DNA of 64,000 bases from Climacium dendroides (GCA_950106755.1 OX467089.1:28625345-28689344), one strand, 5' to 3'. Shown: positions 1 to 12,445, counted from the first letter of the stretch. Notes: generated by a model from the sequence alone, not told the origin. Made by a program: numbers and translations.

Positions 1-108
1 GGGGAACGGAACTGGAATCTAAATGAGGTCTTCGAGCAGTTGGAGAGACCTGATGAGAGCCCTACCATTGGATCCCGAGTGTATGAGACGGAACAAGAAG
101 GATTGTAA
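1..108 (+). pseudogene. C-terminal end of family A ORF
   Basis: The frame opens at base 1 and ends with TAA at 106-108. It encodes the conserved family A tail (GERN..NLNEVFEQLERP, then ETEQEGL). The same tail ends the ORFs at 17138-18817 and 32865-34548. Most of the gene lies to the left of the window, so intactness cannot be judged. No function is known; see the 17138-18817 entry for the full domain layout. Confidence 0.8.
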
Positions 109-1255
109 AAATAGGACTTATAGATAGGAACCGGAATAGAATTCGGTTAAAATAAGGTAGAACCAGATTGTCAGCGCCTTTAGAGGCGGAAATCATGTAT
201 TCACTTTTTGCTTTTTGCTTTTTGTATATAAAACAGTCTCTGAGCTGGAGACAAGAGGGAGTTCTTTTGGCATTTCCTTGTGTACTTTCCTTTAAACTAA
301 CTTTTGTGTATTTTTCCCGAGTATTGGCAAGAGTGCACGGAGTCGGAATAGGAAGGTGAGTACGGAGGTGTTGGTAGAGTTTCTCCCCTTGATGTATGTT
401 TCCTGTTCTAGGTACATGTGAGTAGGTTATGAAGAGTTAGGAGTGGATTCCAGTGCCTCAGCAGCTACAGAAGTTTAGCATTCCGGGTAAGAGATCCGTT
501 GATCAAGCTAGGCGGATAGGGAGGGATTCCTTAGCTGTACTAGAACTCCTGGGTGGGAAATCCGGTCGAGTATCCTGACTCCTGTGAGGTCTTGCCACCG
601 TTGTGGGTGAACGGAAGAACTTTCGTGGGTGTTGGAACGGACGGATGCACTTGTAGCTACCGAATTTCGTACGGAACGGATCAGTGTCAAGGTCGTTGTA
701 GTATGAGAGGATCGTACAGGGGGTCTTTGTGTGACCTGTGATTCGGATTGCCATCCGGATTACTGTAAAGGACCAAACCGGATCCGTGTTAGTTAGGAGA
801 TCAGTGGATAGGAAAGTGGGTCTTCAGCCACTATAAGTCACGGAAGGAGTGGTGGGCCTACCACTTTCAAAAGCAAGCGGCGAACCCTCTGATGGTAAAA
901 CAGAGGTAAAACTAAACCGGGTACGGAAGGGTGGACCGGATCGGATTCGCCCAGGAGGGTACATAGGACCGGAAGTTGCAGGGTCCAGAATTGAGAAGTC
1001 AGTCCAGAAATCGGGGAACTAGTAAAACCGGAAGTAGGATACAGTCCGATCGTAGTCTTCCGGTTGGTTTTGGATGTTCCGGTCGTCAGAGGTAGAATCG
1101 GAAAGGTAGAATAAAGGGGTTAATTGGGTTTATCTCCTTGTTAGAGTTAGCTACTTCACAGGATCTCGTGGGTTCGATCTTTAGGGTCATTTTGTTATGC
1201 TCTAGAGTGATTTTTGTGAGTATAATAGGGAAATTGCTTACTCTGTGCTGCGACA
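1..1255 (+). mobile_element. Family A unit, 3' part only
   Basis: This is the right-hand part of a family A unit cut by the window edge. It holds the last codons of the ORF, a TATA box (TATATAAAA at 225-233) and the conserved 3' segment ending in GTGCTGCGACA at 1255. The sequence after 1255 switches abruptly to the 3' portion of a family C unit, so this A copy sits inside C. The expected right TSD would be TCGAA (1256-1260), but the left flank is outside the window and cannot be compared. It is nearly identical to the 3' part of the A copy at 16535-19962. Confidence 0.85.
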
Positions 1256-1982
1256 TCGAACGTCATTGGATTGTTGGGGAGATCGGCCGGATTGTTCCGG
1301 AGGAAGTGTTAGTGTACTATCTGCCTGGATGCCAGTATAGCCTGAGAGGAAGATACTGCCTCGTGTATGAGAGTGTCTAAGAGTCTGCGAGCAGCTTTTG
1401 TGTATGGGAGTTTGTAAGACGTGACCCGAATTCCCCCATAGATGGAGTCAAAGCCTCGGTGTAATGCTCAAGAAAGTACAAGGATGTCCACTCGATCAAT
1501 GGGAGGCTCAGTGTTGGGTTAATGCTAGAGTGTCGTTGTAGTCCTTGACCATCCCTACGTGACCTAGTCCGGTAAGCATTCCGGATTTGTGAGGTGACGG
1601 AACAGTAGGATATTTCCGGTCCCTAAAGTTAAGTTAGCATTAGTAGTAGAGGACAAGTAAGAGAGAGAGAGAGTCATTGTTTCCGGACACGATAAATATC
1701 CAGATGGTGGATCTGGCCACTTGTCATCTAAACCCAGGGATCCCGGAAGGGGCCATTGAACTGTTTTCGGACTTTTCCAGAACCCGTCCAGCACTAGTAG
1801 CCAGACCGGACCTCTGGTCCGGATTAGAAAGTAAGAGAGAAAGGAAAAGCTTAGATTGAGTTAGCCTAGATCCGTGAGCCTCGAGTCCTCGTGGGAACGA
1901 TTCCGGAACGGTTTATCTTAAGTTGGTCTTTAGTGGGAATTGAGGGCTAACTGGAAGAATACTGATCCGACTAATTACTACA
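1256..1982 (+). mobile_element. Family C unit, 3' end, host of the A insertion
   Basis: This segment aligns with the 3' non-coding end of the complete C unit at 52259-55941. Shared landmarks are the GATGCC(A/G)GTATAGCCTG block, the CGTTGTAGT…GTGTGACC-type block and the terminal GACTAAT…CTACA. It ends at 1982 and is followed directly by family D sequence, so this C copy was inserted into D. The left part and left TSD lie outside the window. The base pairs after the end (CACTA, 1983-1987) are the candidate TSD. Confidence 0.75.
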
Positions 1983-2913
1983 CACTACTACCCCAGGATC
2001 TTACTAATTTCGGTCCTAGGTACCCATGTAGACCAATCCGTTTAGGACTATCTACGTGTATCTTTAATCCTATCCGGTTTAGTTTAGCCTCTCTTTCACC
2101 ATCACAAGGGTTGCCGCTTGATTTTAAGATTGGTAGGCCCACCACTCCTTCCAAAATTTATAGTGGCTGAAGACCCATTGACCTACTTCCTAATCTTCTA
2201 ACTACTACGGATTCGGTTTGGTCCTTCACAACAATCCAGATGATAATCTGGATTGCAAATCACACAAAGATCTCCCCCGTACGATTCTCTTATACTACAA
2301 CGACCTTGGAGGTCAATTCCTATCCGTACGAAGTTAGGTGGTTACAAGTAGACCCATCCATTCCAACATCTACTAAAAACTTTTCCGATTATTAGCTAGG
2401 GCAGTGAGACCTCACAAGAGATTGGACACTCAACTGGATTTCCCACCCGGGAATTCTAGCGCGACGAAGGAATCCCTCCCTATCTGTCTAGCCTAACAAC
2501 GGTTTTATCATCCGGAATCCTAAACTCTAGGCGTGCTGAGGAACTGAAGTTTACTCCCAACTCTTTGCTACCTACTCACATACACTTAGAATAAAAAAGG
2601 AAACACCAAAGGGAGAAGAAAATCACTCCCAATTCTATTTACACCCTCCTCACTCTTTATCATACAATGTTGCCTCATGCGGAAGAGACATACAATAAAA
2701 AAGTAAATAGAAAACTTCAAGAGATTGCAGAAGAAGATTTTTTCTCCCCTTACTCTTCTCAAGGACAAAACCCTAAAGTACAAAAAGGCAAAAAGCGCCA
2801 CGGAATCTCGCTGCATTTCAGGCCGGACTTCCAATCCTACCTACTACTCAGTTGGATCGGAATAGGATCCTGATCCATTCTAAGTCTCCCTAATGTGTAC
2901 AATCCTAACTAAT

Positions 2914-4596
2914 TTACAAATCTAATCCTAAGGTAGGACTCTTCGGATTGGCTTCCATCTGCTCAAAGACTTCACTCAGGTTCTGATTCCGTTCTCCATC
3001 CGTAGGTTTAGGGGTCGGGTCGCCTTGGTCGGAATCGGGCGTAGACTCCAAATCAATCGCGGACTTTGATGTGTTGGCCGCTATTGGTACTTGTTCAAAC
3101 TTTTTGGACTTAGGAGTCCTATCCTTTCCCTCCTCTGGAACTAACTCATCCGGAGACAACTTCGGTAGAGAGAGATTTGAGAGTTGGATTTCCTTGGAGC
3201 ATGTAGCCCCAATCAGTTTCCGGCTACTCTCTTCAATCCGGTCCGCAAATGTCTGCGCCTCCGTCATTATTGCCTTGATCCGCTCGGCATAATCTATGAG
3301 AATTCTCACTATCTTAGAACCAGATAGTTTCTTCTCCTTCTGTATCTCTTCGTTGAACAACTTAGCTTTAGTGGCGGCCATCCCGGATACTCCTAAAGTG
3401 TCCTTCACCTGCTCAGCTATCTTCCGAGTCTCCTCCACCATTTCCCAAGTGGCGGTCACATCCTCCTTCAAGGCGAAGGTTTCTACCTTCAAGGTATCCG
3501 CCTCCTTCTGCAAACGGATTATCTCTTTTTCCTGCTTTCGGGCCTCAACCAAATGGGTGATGCACTCTGCTACCTTCTTCGGCAGCGTGCTATCCGGTGG
3601 CACATCCACTAACCTTCTGATCACCGCCAAGGTCCGGTTCTTGATCTCCCAATCCGCTTGGACGCTGTAGAGGATGGCTATTAAGTTGTTAAATGGATCC
3701 TGGGGATCCATTTCTTCTTCAAGGACAGTCTTCATCTCTTCCATTCTTCCCTCCGGAGCTGACTTGTCGTGATTCGGTGGCGTCCCTTGCTTGTAGGGAG
3801 GCATCATCTTCTGTTGCTTGATGGGTGGCAACAGAGCCTCTTCCTCCTCTTCTTCCGTTTCCGGATTCGATTCGGGAATGGATTCCACTTCATCGTCTAT
3901 CTTTGACTCTTCGTATTTAAAGAGGACTTCTTGGGTCCTCTACTCTTTCTCTTCTGCACTAGTCAGGAGTTGGTAGTTATAGTACAAGTGGAAGAGGTAG
4001 GGGCATACCGGAGTAGCCCTACTCTTCCCCGTTCTCCTAATGAGTTGGGAGACCAAATTGAAAACAATCCGGATCCAGTCAATGTTCCGGATTCCACATA
4101 GGGAACCAAAAATAGTGTTACCAAGGGTAATCGTTACCCTAGTTGGCTTTTCCGGGTGGAGGACCGGAACTAGGAACTGAAGAAGGCGGCGGTGGCAGTC
4201 GTCTATGCAATCCTCGATTACATATCCGTCCTTTGGATTGGGGGCACCTTGGAATTTGCTTCAGATGAACTCATCCTTCCGGCCTACCATTCCTAGACCA
4301 CCTACCCGGAAGTTATACACCGCTCTCTATACTTCTTCAGTCCAAAGGGATGGATTCCCTTGCAAGGTGTTGTCGAACTCATTGGACAACTTGCCCAAGA
4401 GTTCTTTTACCATTCGTTTGTCTCTTTGTCCCTAGGGTTTCTCCACAAACCCTTGGCAACCCATGGAAGTTAAATTTTCCATGAGTTGGGCCTTTTCCAG
4501 TTCTTCGGAGGGAATAACCGGAATTACTTTCCAGAGCTTTACCTCAACCGGAACGGAGCCAGCTGATTCCGCTCTCTTCCTATGCAACAACATCAT
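2914..4596 (-). pseudogene. Family D transposon protein, stop-damaged
   Basis: The ORF starts at an ATG matching the MPLLHRKR-type start of the second D copy (here MMLLHRKR). It carries the conserved MGCQGF signature, the PF20167-like region (…VLHPEKPTRVTIT…), then an acidic stretch, a coiled coil and the KAKLF block. The C-terminus has AIDLES followed by acidic residues, then GERNQNLSEVFEQME. The last 324 codons (3888-2914) are open. Upstream there are in-frame stops, including KP-stop-G and KE-stop-R at positions where relatives have tryptophan. The family role is unknown. By layout it could be a nucleic-acid-binding or gag-like protein, which is inference. Confidence 0.75.
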
Positions 4597-4854
4597 GGAC
4601 ATAGATTGTTTCACTCCAATACCTTTCCGATTCTACCTTACTCTCTCCTAGATGCATGTCTTGTTCCTCACTTTCCCTCTCCGATCTCAACTAGAAGTAG
4701 TATCTATAACATACGCTATCAAGTTTTACGGGTACACTCTCACATACTACTATACAAATACTACACGGGAAAATAAGGTACTGGAAACAAAGGAGAAAAC
4801 AAAGAGCGCCTAAATCGCGAAAAAATGAAAAGAGGTGTGACTAGTAAGGCCAGT

Positions 4855-4863
4855 CCTTAAATA
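4855..4863 (-). promoter_or_regulatory. TATA box upstream of D1 ORF
   Basis: TATTTAAGG on the minus strand lies about 260 bp before the ORF start. It is identical in position and sequence to the box at 20341-20349 in the other D copy. Confidence 0.55.
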
Positions 4864-5140
4864 GTCTCAGGACCTCGTACTAGCCATTATGACCTTTTCC
4901 AGTTCTGATGGCTTGACATCCGGTCTTACCCTAATCTGGTTCATAGACCAAATTCGGATGGATTTCCGTTCCCGTCCAATTTGAACTTTGGGTTGGATGA
5001 GATCTGATTCACCTATTATTTTATTTTCCATGTATATTTCTGGTTTTCTTACAGCTCTTAATCAGATCCGGTTCCTTTCCACTAGTTTCTGCTTCAACCT
5101 TTAGATAAGCTAAGTAAAACAAAAAATTCACGTTGCGGCA

Positions 5141-6163
5141 AAAGACAAAGAGTGATGTTAGTATTTCTATAAAGCAAGCATTGGTTATTTGGTCGGTTGC
5201 CCTAACAAAAGTAAGCCCAAATGCAAAAAAAATTATATATCAGTAAATAGCTTTATGAGTTTATGACAAGATGTATGTATACTTTGTATGTCAACTTAAA
5301 TCATAGGTTTATATTTTTAGAACTACATTAACATCTCATTTCATATATTGGTTTTGAATATTTGAATTTTGATTTTTGAATAAAAAATACTATGAACCTC
5401 TAGCAAGTCTAAGCTGAAATTTTTGGATTTATAAAAGATTTATGATGTGATTAGGATTTTCTTAGACAATTATTGATGTAGTTGTGAATGCTAGAAGATT
5501 GCATGCTTACTTATAGAAAGTGTTGTAAGTGTTCAAAGAATCTTTTGTGACTATTTAACATTATAAGGAGCTCTTTATAAAAGTCTTGTGGATTGGCGCC
5601 TAACTCCTAGACAATACTATGAAGGCTAAGGAGAGTCATGCATATAGAATTTAAAGTTGTTATTTAGATGCTTTGTGATGATAACCATGAACTACAGTGG
5701 ATTCAATTTGAAAGGGATTGATTTTGAATGTAAACCGTGGTGTATTAATGTGTGTATGTACTTGTCACATGTATATTTTAAGAGGATTTCATAATTTTTG
5801 AGAATCTCTAGTGACATTTAATTAATAATATTTTATTTTTTGAGGCGAATGGAATTTTGCCTACATTTCAAAATAGTACATCTTTTAGTATCATTGGGAC
5901 CAAAGTGTATGTTTGATTTTTTAAGCTTTTCTTGGATTTGGAAATTAAAGGAAAAAAATGTTTATTGCTTCATACAACATGTTGAAATATAAGAGCTCTT
6001 GGTAGCATTTCATAATATGAGAACTAAATCTGAATTGCATACAATTTATTTGTGACTATAACTGCAAAGAGGTCTATTGTAGATACCATAGAACACATTG
6101 TGCTGCTGATTTGTTAGTGTTTGTTGGTTTAACAACCTTGTGTGAATCGATTCAATACTTGAA
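5141..6163. other. AT-rich DNA, nothing recognised
   Basis: Base composition changes sharply at 5141 from the CCGG-rich D element to AT-rich sequence. I see no ORF of note, repeat or promoter that I can support here. Confidence 0.5.
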
Positions 6164-6990
6164 ATGAATCCCAAAATTTGGGGTATGCAAATGATTGTCT
6201 CTTTGGAATTTAATTATATGAATTGTAGAGAAGACCTTCCAATTTGTCTAATTAAAAAAAATGGAAGGTCTAGTTCTCTTTTAAAGTGGAAGAACTTTGC
6301 AATGGAAACAATCCTTATAAAAATAGGTGAAGAGAAAAAAGAATTGCAACTAGTTTATATAGAGATAACATTTGATCAATTGGTTAGCTATCTAAATCCT
6401 AAATTTCAATTATTTGTGAAGCACACTATTGTAGCTAAATAAAAGGATGAACAACTTGAACAACTTAAATCATGTTAATTTTGCTACTTTTCCTAATGAT
6501 ACTATGGTGTCAATCATTGACTATGTAGAAAATTACTTGTTTGAAGTTCAAAATGATACAAGAAGAAAATAATTCATGTTTTTTTTTAATGCATTTTTTG
6601 TTACATCATTTAATGCAAGTTTTTATGTTATGTTTGACGTTACAATTAATGTCTTAATTATGTTACATTTGATGTAAGAGGCTATATAAGAATAGATGGA
6701 TGTCACCAAAAAATGCATAAAAAGACACAAGGTTTTTTTAGTGTGAAGTGCAATTGATGCATTGGCATAGTTTCCAAGTAACAATTCTTGTTCATATCAT
6801 GTGGATGAGGAATCTTAATCCCAACCCTCATGATGAGAATTGTACCAAGAATATTATGATTTATAACTTCTACATTTCTCATGACAAGCTCCATATAGCT
6901 ATAATTTTATCCACACATTGTCTATTGTTGCATTGGCATAGGGTTGTGGAGTCAAAGTGGTTTTACTCCTAAAAGTCATTGGATTTGTTA
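6164..6990 (+). pseudogene. Decayed ORF of an uncharacterised conserved family
   Basis: Three consecutive pieces read like one old coding region. The first is an open 92-codon piece (6164-6442). The second, around 6470-6570, includes DYVENYLFEVQND. The third (about 6745-6970) includes QLMHWHSFQVTI and FYISHDK, followed by a LLHWHR-type end. The pattern 'D(F/Y).ENY…Q….HW….QVT……ISDD..HD' resembles uncharacterised, apparently transposon-associated proteins I remember from plants and animals, but I cannot name the family. Stops and a roughly 170-bp AT-rich interruption after 6570 break it. A spliced intron there is possible but not shown. Confidence 0.35.
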
Positions 6991-7422
6991 TGATGTAGTA
7001 GTTAGTTTAATCCCTAAAGGACCAAGGCCTTATTTCTACCAAAAAACACTAAAAACTGCCATTTTTGGACTTCTAGTGCAAAGAGGAAAAAAAGTTGAAT
7101 TTTTTTCCACATCCAACTATAGGATCTTATACCTTAATAGTATGAGAATGTCTGGAAAAAATTTCAAAATTTTTGACCGCATAGATTAAAAGATATTTGT
7201 GTTTAAAGTGAAAAAAATAATTTTTTAGCACCTTGCAAAATTGGATTATTTGATTTTGAACTTTTTTAGCTTAAATTTTTTGCACTATAGAGTTTTGAAC
7301 TTTAAATCTTTATTGTGGAAAATTGAGTTGAGAGTCTAGGGAATTTTTTTTTTTCAAAACCCCCTTAATTTTCATGCTTAAAAAATTGTTAAGTAGAAGT
7401 AGGTATGGGTAAGAAGGAAAAT

Positions 7423-7961
7423 CACTACAAAAAAGTTCTAGCAAATGCAACTGCAAACAATGATTGCAGGGTAGTCATTCCAGACACAATGATTGGAAAT
7501 TGACTCCACACTCGCTAGTCATTGTGGACAAGTCACGTTTGAGTCACGGTGACAATAGGTTTATTTCTATCTTTTAAGGCAACGCATGGAGAAATGGATG
7601 AGAACCTAGAGGGTGTAGGTATAAGAAAGAAATTAGAGGTAAAAGAAAGGCCTATGGAGTTGCCATGTGTCGTAGATCCCAAAATTAATCTGACGTGGAC
7701 ATTTGGAGGCATTGTAAATTTGAAAATTGATTTTTAAAATCTAGGATTTAGAAACATTATTTATTGAAATCTAGGAAATTTGAAGATTGTTATATGAAAT
7801 CTAGGAAATTTGAGGATTATTTTTTGATATTTAAGAGTAGTCATTTTACAATTGCATATGAATACATTCAAAATGCTATAGCAATACGCCATATACCATA
7901 CATTATAGACAAATACATAATACACCATACACTTTATTTTGCATATATTTTACATGACTTC
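7423..7961 (+). mobile_element. CACTA-like terminal sequence, candidate
   Basis: CACTACAAAAAAG at 7423 matches the usual start of plant CACTA transposons. It is followed by short motifs (CAATGATTG, TCATTG) repeated in both orientations, as in CACTA subterminal regions. I found no convincing matching right end. This is therefore either a lone left end or chance. The rest of the stretch is AT-rich without a gene, apart from a short direct repeat (GAAATCTAGGAAATTTGA). Confidence 0.25.
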
Positions 7962-9268
7962 CCAAGCCAATTAGTATCATACCCCTAGCTTTTGGGGGTA
8001 CCCAATGAATCTTAGTGAGCAAAGGGGGGACCTTGGGGGTGACTTCCCAAGCCTTGCAATAGACTAGGTAGGGAGATTTGAGAGACTCGCAATCAAATAG
8101 GGCGCAATGACGCCTTGGTTTTGAAGTAGACGGTAAAGTGTTATACATGCTTAGAAAGCTCTTGACAAAACGTTCCGAATTGCACAAATAACATGAAATT
8201 TGGAGTTGTGAGTTTAAAGTTATGGCCGTTCAAAGTTGATTAGGTCCCGGTGGCGCCGGGACACTTGAAGGCTAGGTGTGAGGGGTTCTCAATGAATCCC
8301 ATAAGAAAGTATGGCATGTAACATATCATTGAAAAGCTATGAATATAAGAAACTTAGAATGACAAGCATTACGAGGTTCTAAGACAGAAGTCAAAAGTTA
8401 TGGTAAAAAAAAAAGCCGTGGTGAAGACATTACGCCTCCACCGTGAACCCGATTTTTTGGAGGGCCATAATTTTGCAACAACATGTCTAAATGACATAAG
8501 TGAGCAGCCCATTGACATCTACTCATTGCATAAATGTCTAAAATGGGCTTGCATATTGGATTTGGAGCTCTGAGCGCAAAATTACGCCGATTGGAAGTTT
8601 GGGTGTCCAAACGATGACGTAAACTTGACAATTTGAGTTGGAATTGGATGGTCTTCTACAACTCAAGTGTGTTTGGGGTTCTCCTTTGACTTAGGACGGG
8701 GGGATTTGCCAAATACCACAGAGGGTACTATAGAAGGGGTTGGTCTCCTTCCTCTCTCCCTCTTGAAGCCTTGGTAAGTCTCGGTGACTCTTAGTTGGTA
8801 GTGGTGACTTCATTACCACTTCAAGGCACCACGGGACACTTGTGTGTGTCCTGTGGCATCGGTTGGATGAAGTCTTATTCCTTGCTAGGCCTCCTTAGAT
8901 GTGTCTCGAGTTGTAAGTGTCAGTTACCTTTAGTGGATGAGTAGCAAATGCAAAAAGGATTGGCATGAAGTGGGGTGATACTCAAGGGTGATTAGGATCA
9001 TGGTGAGTAGTACCACCATGGATCCTTGCATATTAAGGTGGACGTTCCGTTCCATGTTATTAAGTGACATGCTTAGTGTCACGAAGGGAGTGAATGCTAA
9101 TAGTTCTGATGATTGGGACTTAGTAGAATGAGTTGAAAATGCGAACTAACGTTGTGTGTGCTTAGCATGTGCAATGTTAGACAGTTTGTGACCAAATGAT
9201 GATGTAAGCAGATAGTAGTGAACCTAGTGAGTTGTTGGAAGCTGTAAAGTGTCATTTGGATCGTGACA
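7962..9268 (+). mobile_element. Gypsy-like LTR remnant with PBS-like sequence
   Basis: This GC-richer block contains no ORF. It ends in GTGACA at 9268, followed after 2 bp by TGGTATT, which agrees with the first bases of the tRNA-iMet primer-binding site TGGTATCAGAGC before diverging. The stretch TTTAAAGTTATGGCCGTTC and the GTCCCGGTGGCGCCGGGAC palindrome (8246-8264 region) look LTR-like to me. The left boundary is a guess; the block starts near the repeated GACTTCCCAAGCC (7963 and 8041). A family E unit begins within the PBS-like site at about 9278. Confidence 0.3.
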
Positions 9269-9560
9269 CTTGGTATTTGTGGGAGCACGGAAACTCCATC
9301 TGGATAAATTTAGCTTAAAATAAGACTAGTTATTCTTACGTTTTTTAATTTTTTTGGTTACCCATAGGGATTTTGATTACCTTTAGACTATTTTTAAATA
9401 TAGTCACTTTTTGGATTGCTAAAAATGTTAGTTATCGTTAAGGAAACGGATCTGTTCTGAATCTAGAATCCGGATAGGCCGGATCATAGCCTAATCTGGC
9501 TAGGGAATGCTAGGAAACCAAGACGGCACGGGGGGGGGGGGGAACTTGGGACCCCGATAG

Positions 9561-9567
9561 TATTTAA
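9561..9567 (+). promoter_or_regulatory. TATA box of family E
   Basis: TATTTAA lies about 140 bp before the ATG at 9704, with a G-run (about 9530-9541) just upstream. The placement matches the upstream TATA of families A, B and D. Confidence 0.45.
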
Positions 9568-10020
9568 CCCCTACTGCCCAACTCATTTGTTTTTTTTTCT
9601 TCCGCACTTCCCATGCACTACTTACAGAGTAAAAGAATGGTCCGTGATAGGGAGAGAAAGTGAGACCGGAAGGAGTAGTGCTCCGGATACTACGGTGATA
9701 CTCATGGCGGCAGAAGCTAGTGAGCCCTGGAAGTATACGGTGGCTTCCCGGATGATAATTCCCGGCATCCCTTTCGACCCAATCTGCCTCAAACTATTAG
9801 AAGAGGACTTGACCACGATGGGCTGCCTAGGATTTTTACGCAGACCCTGGAATCTATGGAGTGAAGAGATGATAGATGAGTTGATTACCGAGATTCCCAA
9901 CCAGTATCAATTGACAGTGAGGGGTCGTTTGGTTTCTTGGACTCCGGAATTGTAGGTAGACATATATTTCGCCTCCTACAAGAGAGCCAGACTAGCTGAG
10001 TGGACGGATAGGTTTGCAGT

Positions 10021-10147
10021 CACTAGTTAAAAACGCAAGAATTTCAACAGAATTTTGTTGTTGCAACAGATTTCTGTTGTTCAGTGATCGAAACAACATG
10101 ACCGAAACAACAGAATTCAGTTGAAATTCCTGCATTTTCTACTAGTG
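10021..10147 (+). mobile_element. CACTA-type MITE, 127 bp
   Basis: The element starts CACTAGTTAAAAACGC and its reverse complement starts CACTAGTAGAAAATGC. The inverted repeats extend about 40 bp with few mismatches, and the centre is filled with GTTGTT/AACAAC repeats. It is flanked by the 3-bp duplication AGT (10018-10020 and 10148-10150), the TSD length of CACTA transposons. Removing it with one AGT restores the E reading frame across the site (DRFAV joined to DRFQNP). Confidence 0.85.
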
Positions 10148-10438
10148 AGTAGACAGGTTCCAAAATCCTGTTGTGACAACTCATATTTTTTATTTTTTTT
10201 CGTTTACCTTTTTGAGTACAACGGAAATTAGAAATAGGTATCTGGATCCAGCTAAAAGGAGGGAGATAAATAAAAAATAGTCACAAGAGAACCTTACGGA
10301 ACTAATCCGGTTCTAGGGAGAAGCGGACCGGATTGGATTTCCAACCGGATTCTCCTTGACCGGATTGGAGAGAACCGGATGACAAGGACCAGACCGGATG
10401 TCCGACCTGCCATAATGACCAGTCCAGGGCGTCAGGAC

Positions 10439-10447
10439 TATATAAGG
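10439..10447 (+). promoter_or_regulatory. Upstream TATA box of A2
   Basis: TATATAAGG lies about 320 bp before the ORF and is conserved in all A copies that retain the 5' end. Confidence 0.6.
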
Positions 10448-10765
10448 CCTGACCCTGTCCATTTTCAAGTCTTTGGATTTCACGTGTTGACGTTTCCTGT
10501 TTTAGCGCCTGATCCTTTCCGTTACAGCCGCGAGGAGCTGAAAGTGTGAAAGAGTCCGGTAGTAAGTGAGAGGGGTGATGGGTGAGACGGAGAGATCGCC
10601 TCTGGGCACGAGTGGGTGAGACTTGAGCGCGAGCGGATACGGAACAGCGAGAGGCTGAGAGTGTGAGCGCACAAGGAAGTTGTTTTGCAGGTGGAGCGGA
10701 AGACCAGAGTGTGAGCGCTCCCTCGATTAGGTCAGAAGAGAGTGAATCCGGGTAGGGCCGCCCTC

Positions 10766-12445
10766 ATGCCGCGGCTGAATCGGAAGAGACCAAGCTCTAG
10801 CACCCCACCCCCGAGTGAAGTAAAGTTAAGAAAAGTGGTTCCGGTCATGCCAACCAAGGAATCGGAACAGGGAGAACTCAGGGATGACTTAGCATCCATG
10901 GGTTGTCAGGGATTAGCCTTGAAACCTTGGGGTTTCAAGGATGAGAGGATGATTAGGGAGCTCCTAGGTGGCGTATCGAACGAGTTCGATAACACCCTGA
11001 GAGGGAATCCGGTCCAGTGGACCGAGGATTTGTGGCGAGCCGTCTACGGATTCCGAATGGGAGGACTCGTGCTTGCCAACCAGAAGGATGATTTCATCCA
11101 GGGCAAGTTCGGAAGTGTCGTGAATCCGAAGGATGGCTACGCGGTAGAGGACTGTATCGATGACCAGGAGCGTCGCTTGCTACAATTTCTTGTTCCGGTC
11201 TTGCATCTGGAAAAGCCCACCAGGGTGACCATCACCTTGGGTAACACAATCTTCGGAGCGCTGCACGGAAATCGGAGAGTAGACTGGGGCCGGATCTTCT
11301 TCGATCTGGTGTCCCAGCTCACTGCAAGAGTAGGAAAAAGTAGGGCCACCCCATTGTGCCCTTACGCATACCACCTCTACCAGCAACAAGAACTGCTGAC
11401 GGAAGTGGAGACGAAGGTTTGGAAGGCCTAGGAGCGGACCATGAAGTATGGTGAATCCGAGTCCGACCAGGAAGCGGATTCCGGGAACGAAACCGAGGAG
11501 GAGGAAGAAGAAGAAGAGGAAGAGGAAGAACCACAGTTCACCTCCAAGAGGCAGAAGACCACGTCGACCCGAAATCGAGGAACGCCTTCGGTTCAACCCC
11601 GGCCGCGCAAGATGGAGGCTCCAATCGGACCGGATATGCCATCCAGATCGGGAACCGGAGATCCGTTCAACGAGTTGGTTGGGATCCTCTACGGAATCCG
11701 GGCGGATTGGGAAATCAAGAAGCGGACGATTGGGGAGATCGTGAAATTGATTGGAGCGGAACCAAACAGTTAGCTGCCACTCCGGGTAGCTGAGAATATC
11801 ATCAATCCGGATGAGTTCCGGAAGATAAAGGCGAAAAGCAAGCGAATGCATGATGAGGTTGACACCTTCAAAGCCGAGCTTTTCGCCTTGCTCGAGAACG
11901 CCACCGCGACAAGGGAGATGGCGGAGGAAATGAAGAGGCTGGCCGCGGAGGTGAAGGATGTGCTCGGAGAACCCGGAGCCGCGATCACCAAGGCGCGCTT
12001 GTTCGAAGAGGAGGTGCACAAGGAAAAGAAGATATCCGGAACAAGGGTGGTGCACATCCTCACCGATTTTGAGGAGCAGATGGAGAAGCTCCTGTTCAAG
12101 GCACGGGAGTTAGTGGATCGGATCGTGGAGAGCAGCCAGAAGCTGACAGAGATTCCGGTTCGGCTCTCTGAACTTTCACTTCTGGGCTTGTTTCCGGAAG
12201 AGGCAGCTCAGGAACCAGGAAAGAACAAGACGGCCCAGTCAAGCAGGGTACATAAGAAGACGCCCTCGACCGGACTGCAGCCGATCGACTTAGACTCCCC
12301 AGAAACTGATGAAGATCACCCGGTTCCACCTCCGGATGGGGAACGGAATCGGAACCTAATTGAGGTGTTCGAGCAGTTGGAAAGACCTGCCGATAGTCCT
12401 ACCATCGGATTTCGAGTAGGCGAGGCAGAATAGGAAGTTTTGTAG
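10766..12445 (+). pseudogene. Family A transposon protein, copy A2
   Basis: The frame runs 560 codons from ATG (MPRLNRKR) with no frameshift but three in-frame TAG codons: 11429-11431, 11771-11773 and 12431-12433. Sister copies have glutamine codons (CAG or CAA) at these places. Layout: basic start, MGCQGLALKPWGF, PF20167-like region about residues 80-215, Glu run, Lys/Arg patch, DPFNELVGILYGIRADW block, coiled coil, TKARLF…SGTRVVHIL block, PIDLDSPET motif, GERNRNLIEVFEQLE. An antisense reading of the Glu-rich part gives a long spurious minus-strand ORF, which I left out. The function of the family is not established. Confidence 0.8.

Larger units (their letters stand above)
1983..5140 (-). 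mobile_element. Family D unit (copy D1), minus strand
   Basis: This minus-strand unit begins (5') at 5140 with a TGCCGCAACGTG end, one substitution away from the TGTCGCAACGTG end of the complete D copy at 13810-20628. It contains the upstream TATA box (TATTTAAGG, 4855-4863), a 4596-2914 ORF and the 3' segment. The 3' terminus is displaced by the C insertion and lies left of the window. The downstream TATA box seen in the other D copy (14854-14862) is missing because a short deletion removes it near 2760. D1 lies against AT-rich DNA at 5141. Confidence 0.8.

Noticed and set aside
503..754. Short ORFs in the A 3' segment (for example 503-754 minus, 553-741 plus)
   Set aside because: They lie in the conserved non-coding part of the units, overlap on both strands and are not maintained in other copies.
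11180..12055. Long minus-strand ORF (291 codons) opposite the A2 gene, with similar ones at 17282-17968 and 56803-57456
   Set aside because: They are antisense readings of the Glu-rich and coiled-coil coding sequence, producing Leu/Phe/Ser runs. They are not conserved as proteins between copies except through the sense ORF.
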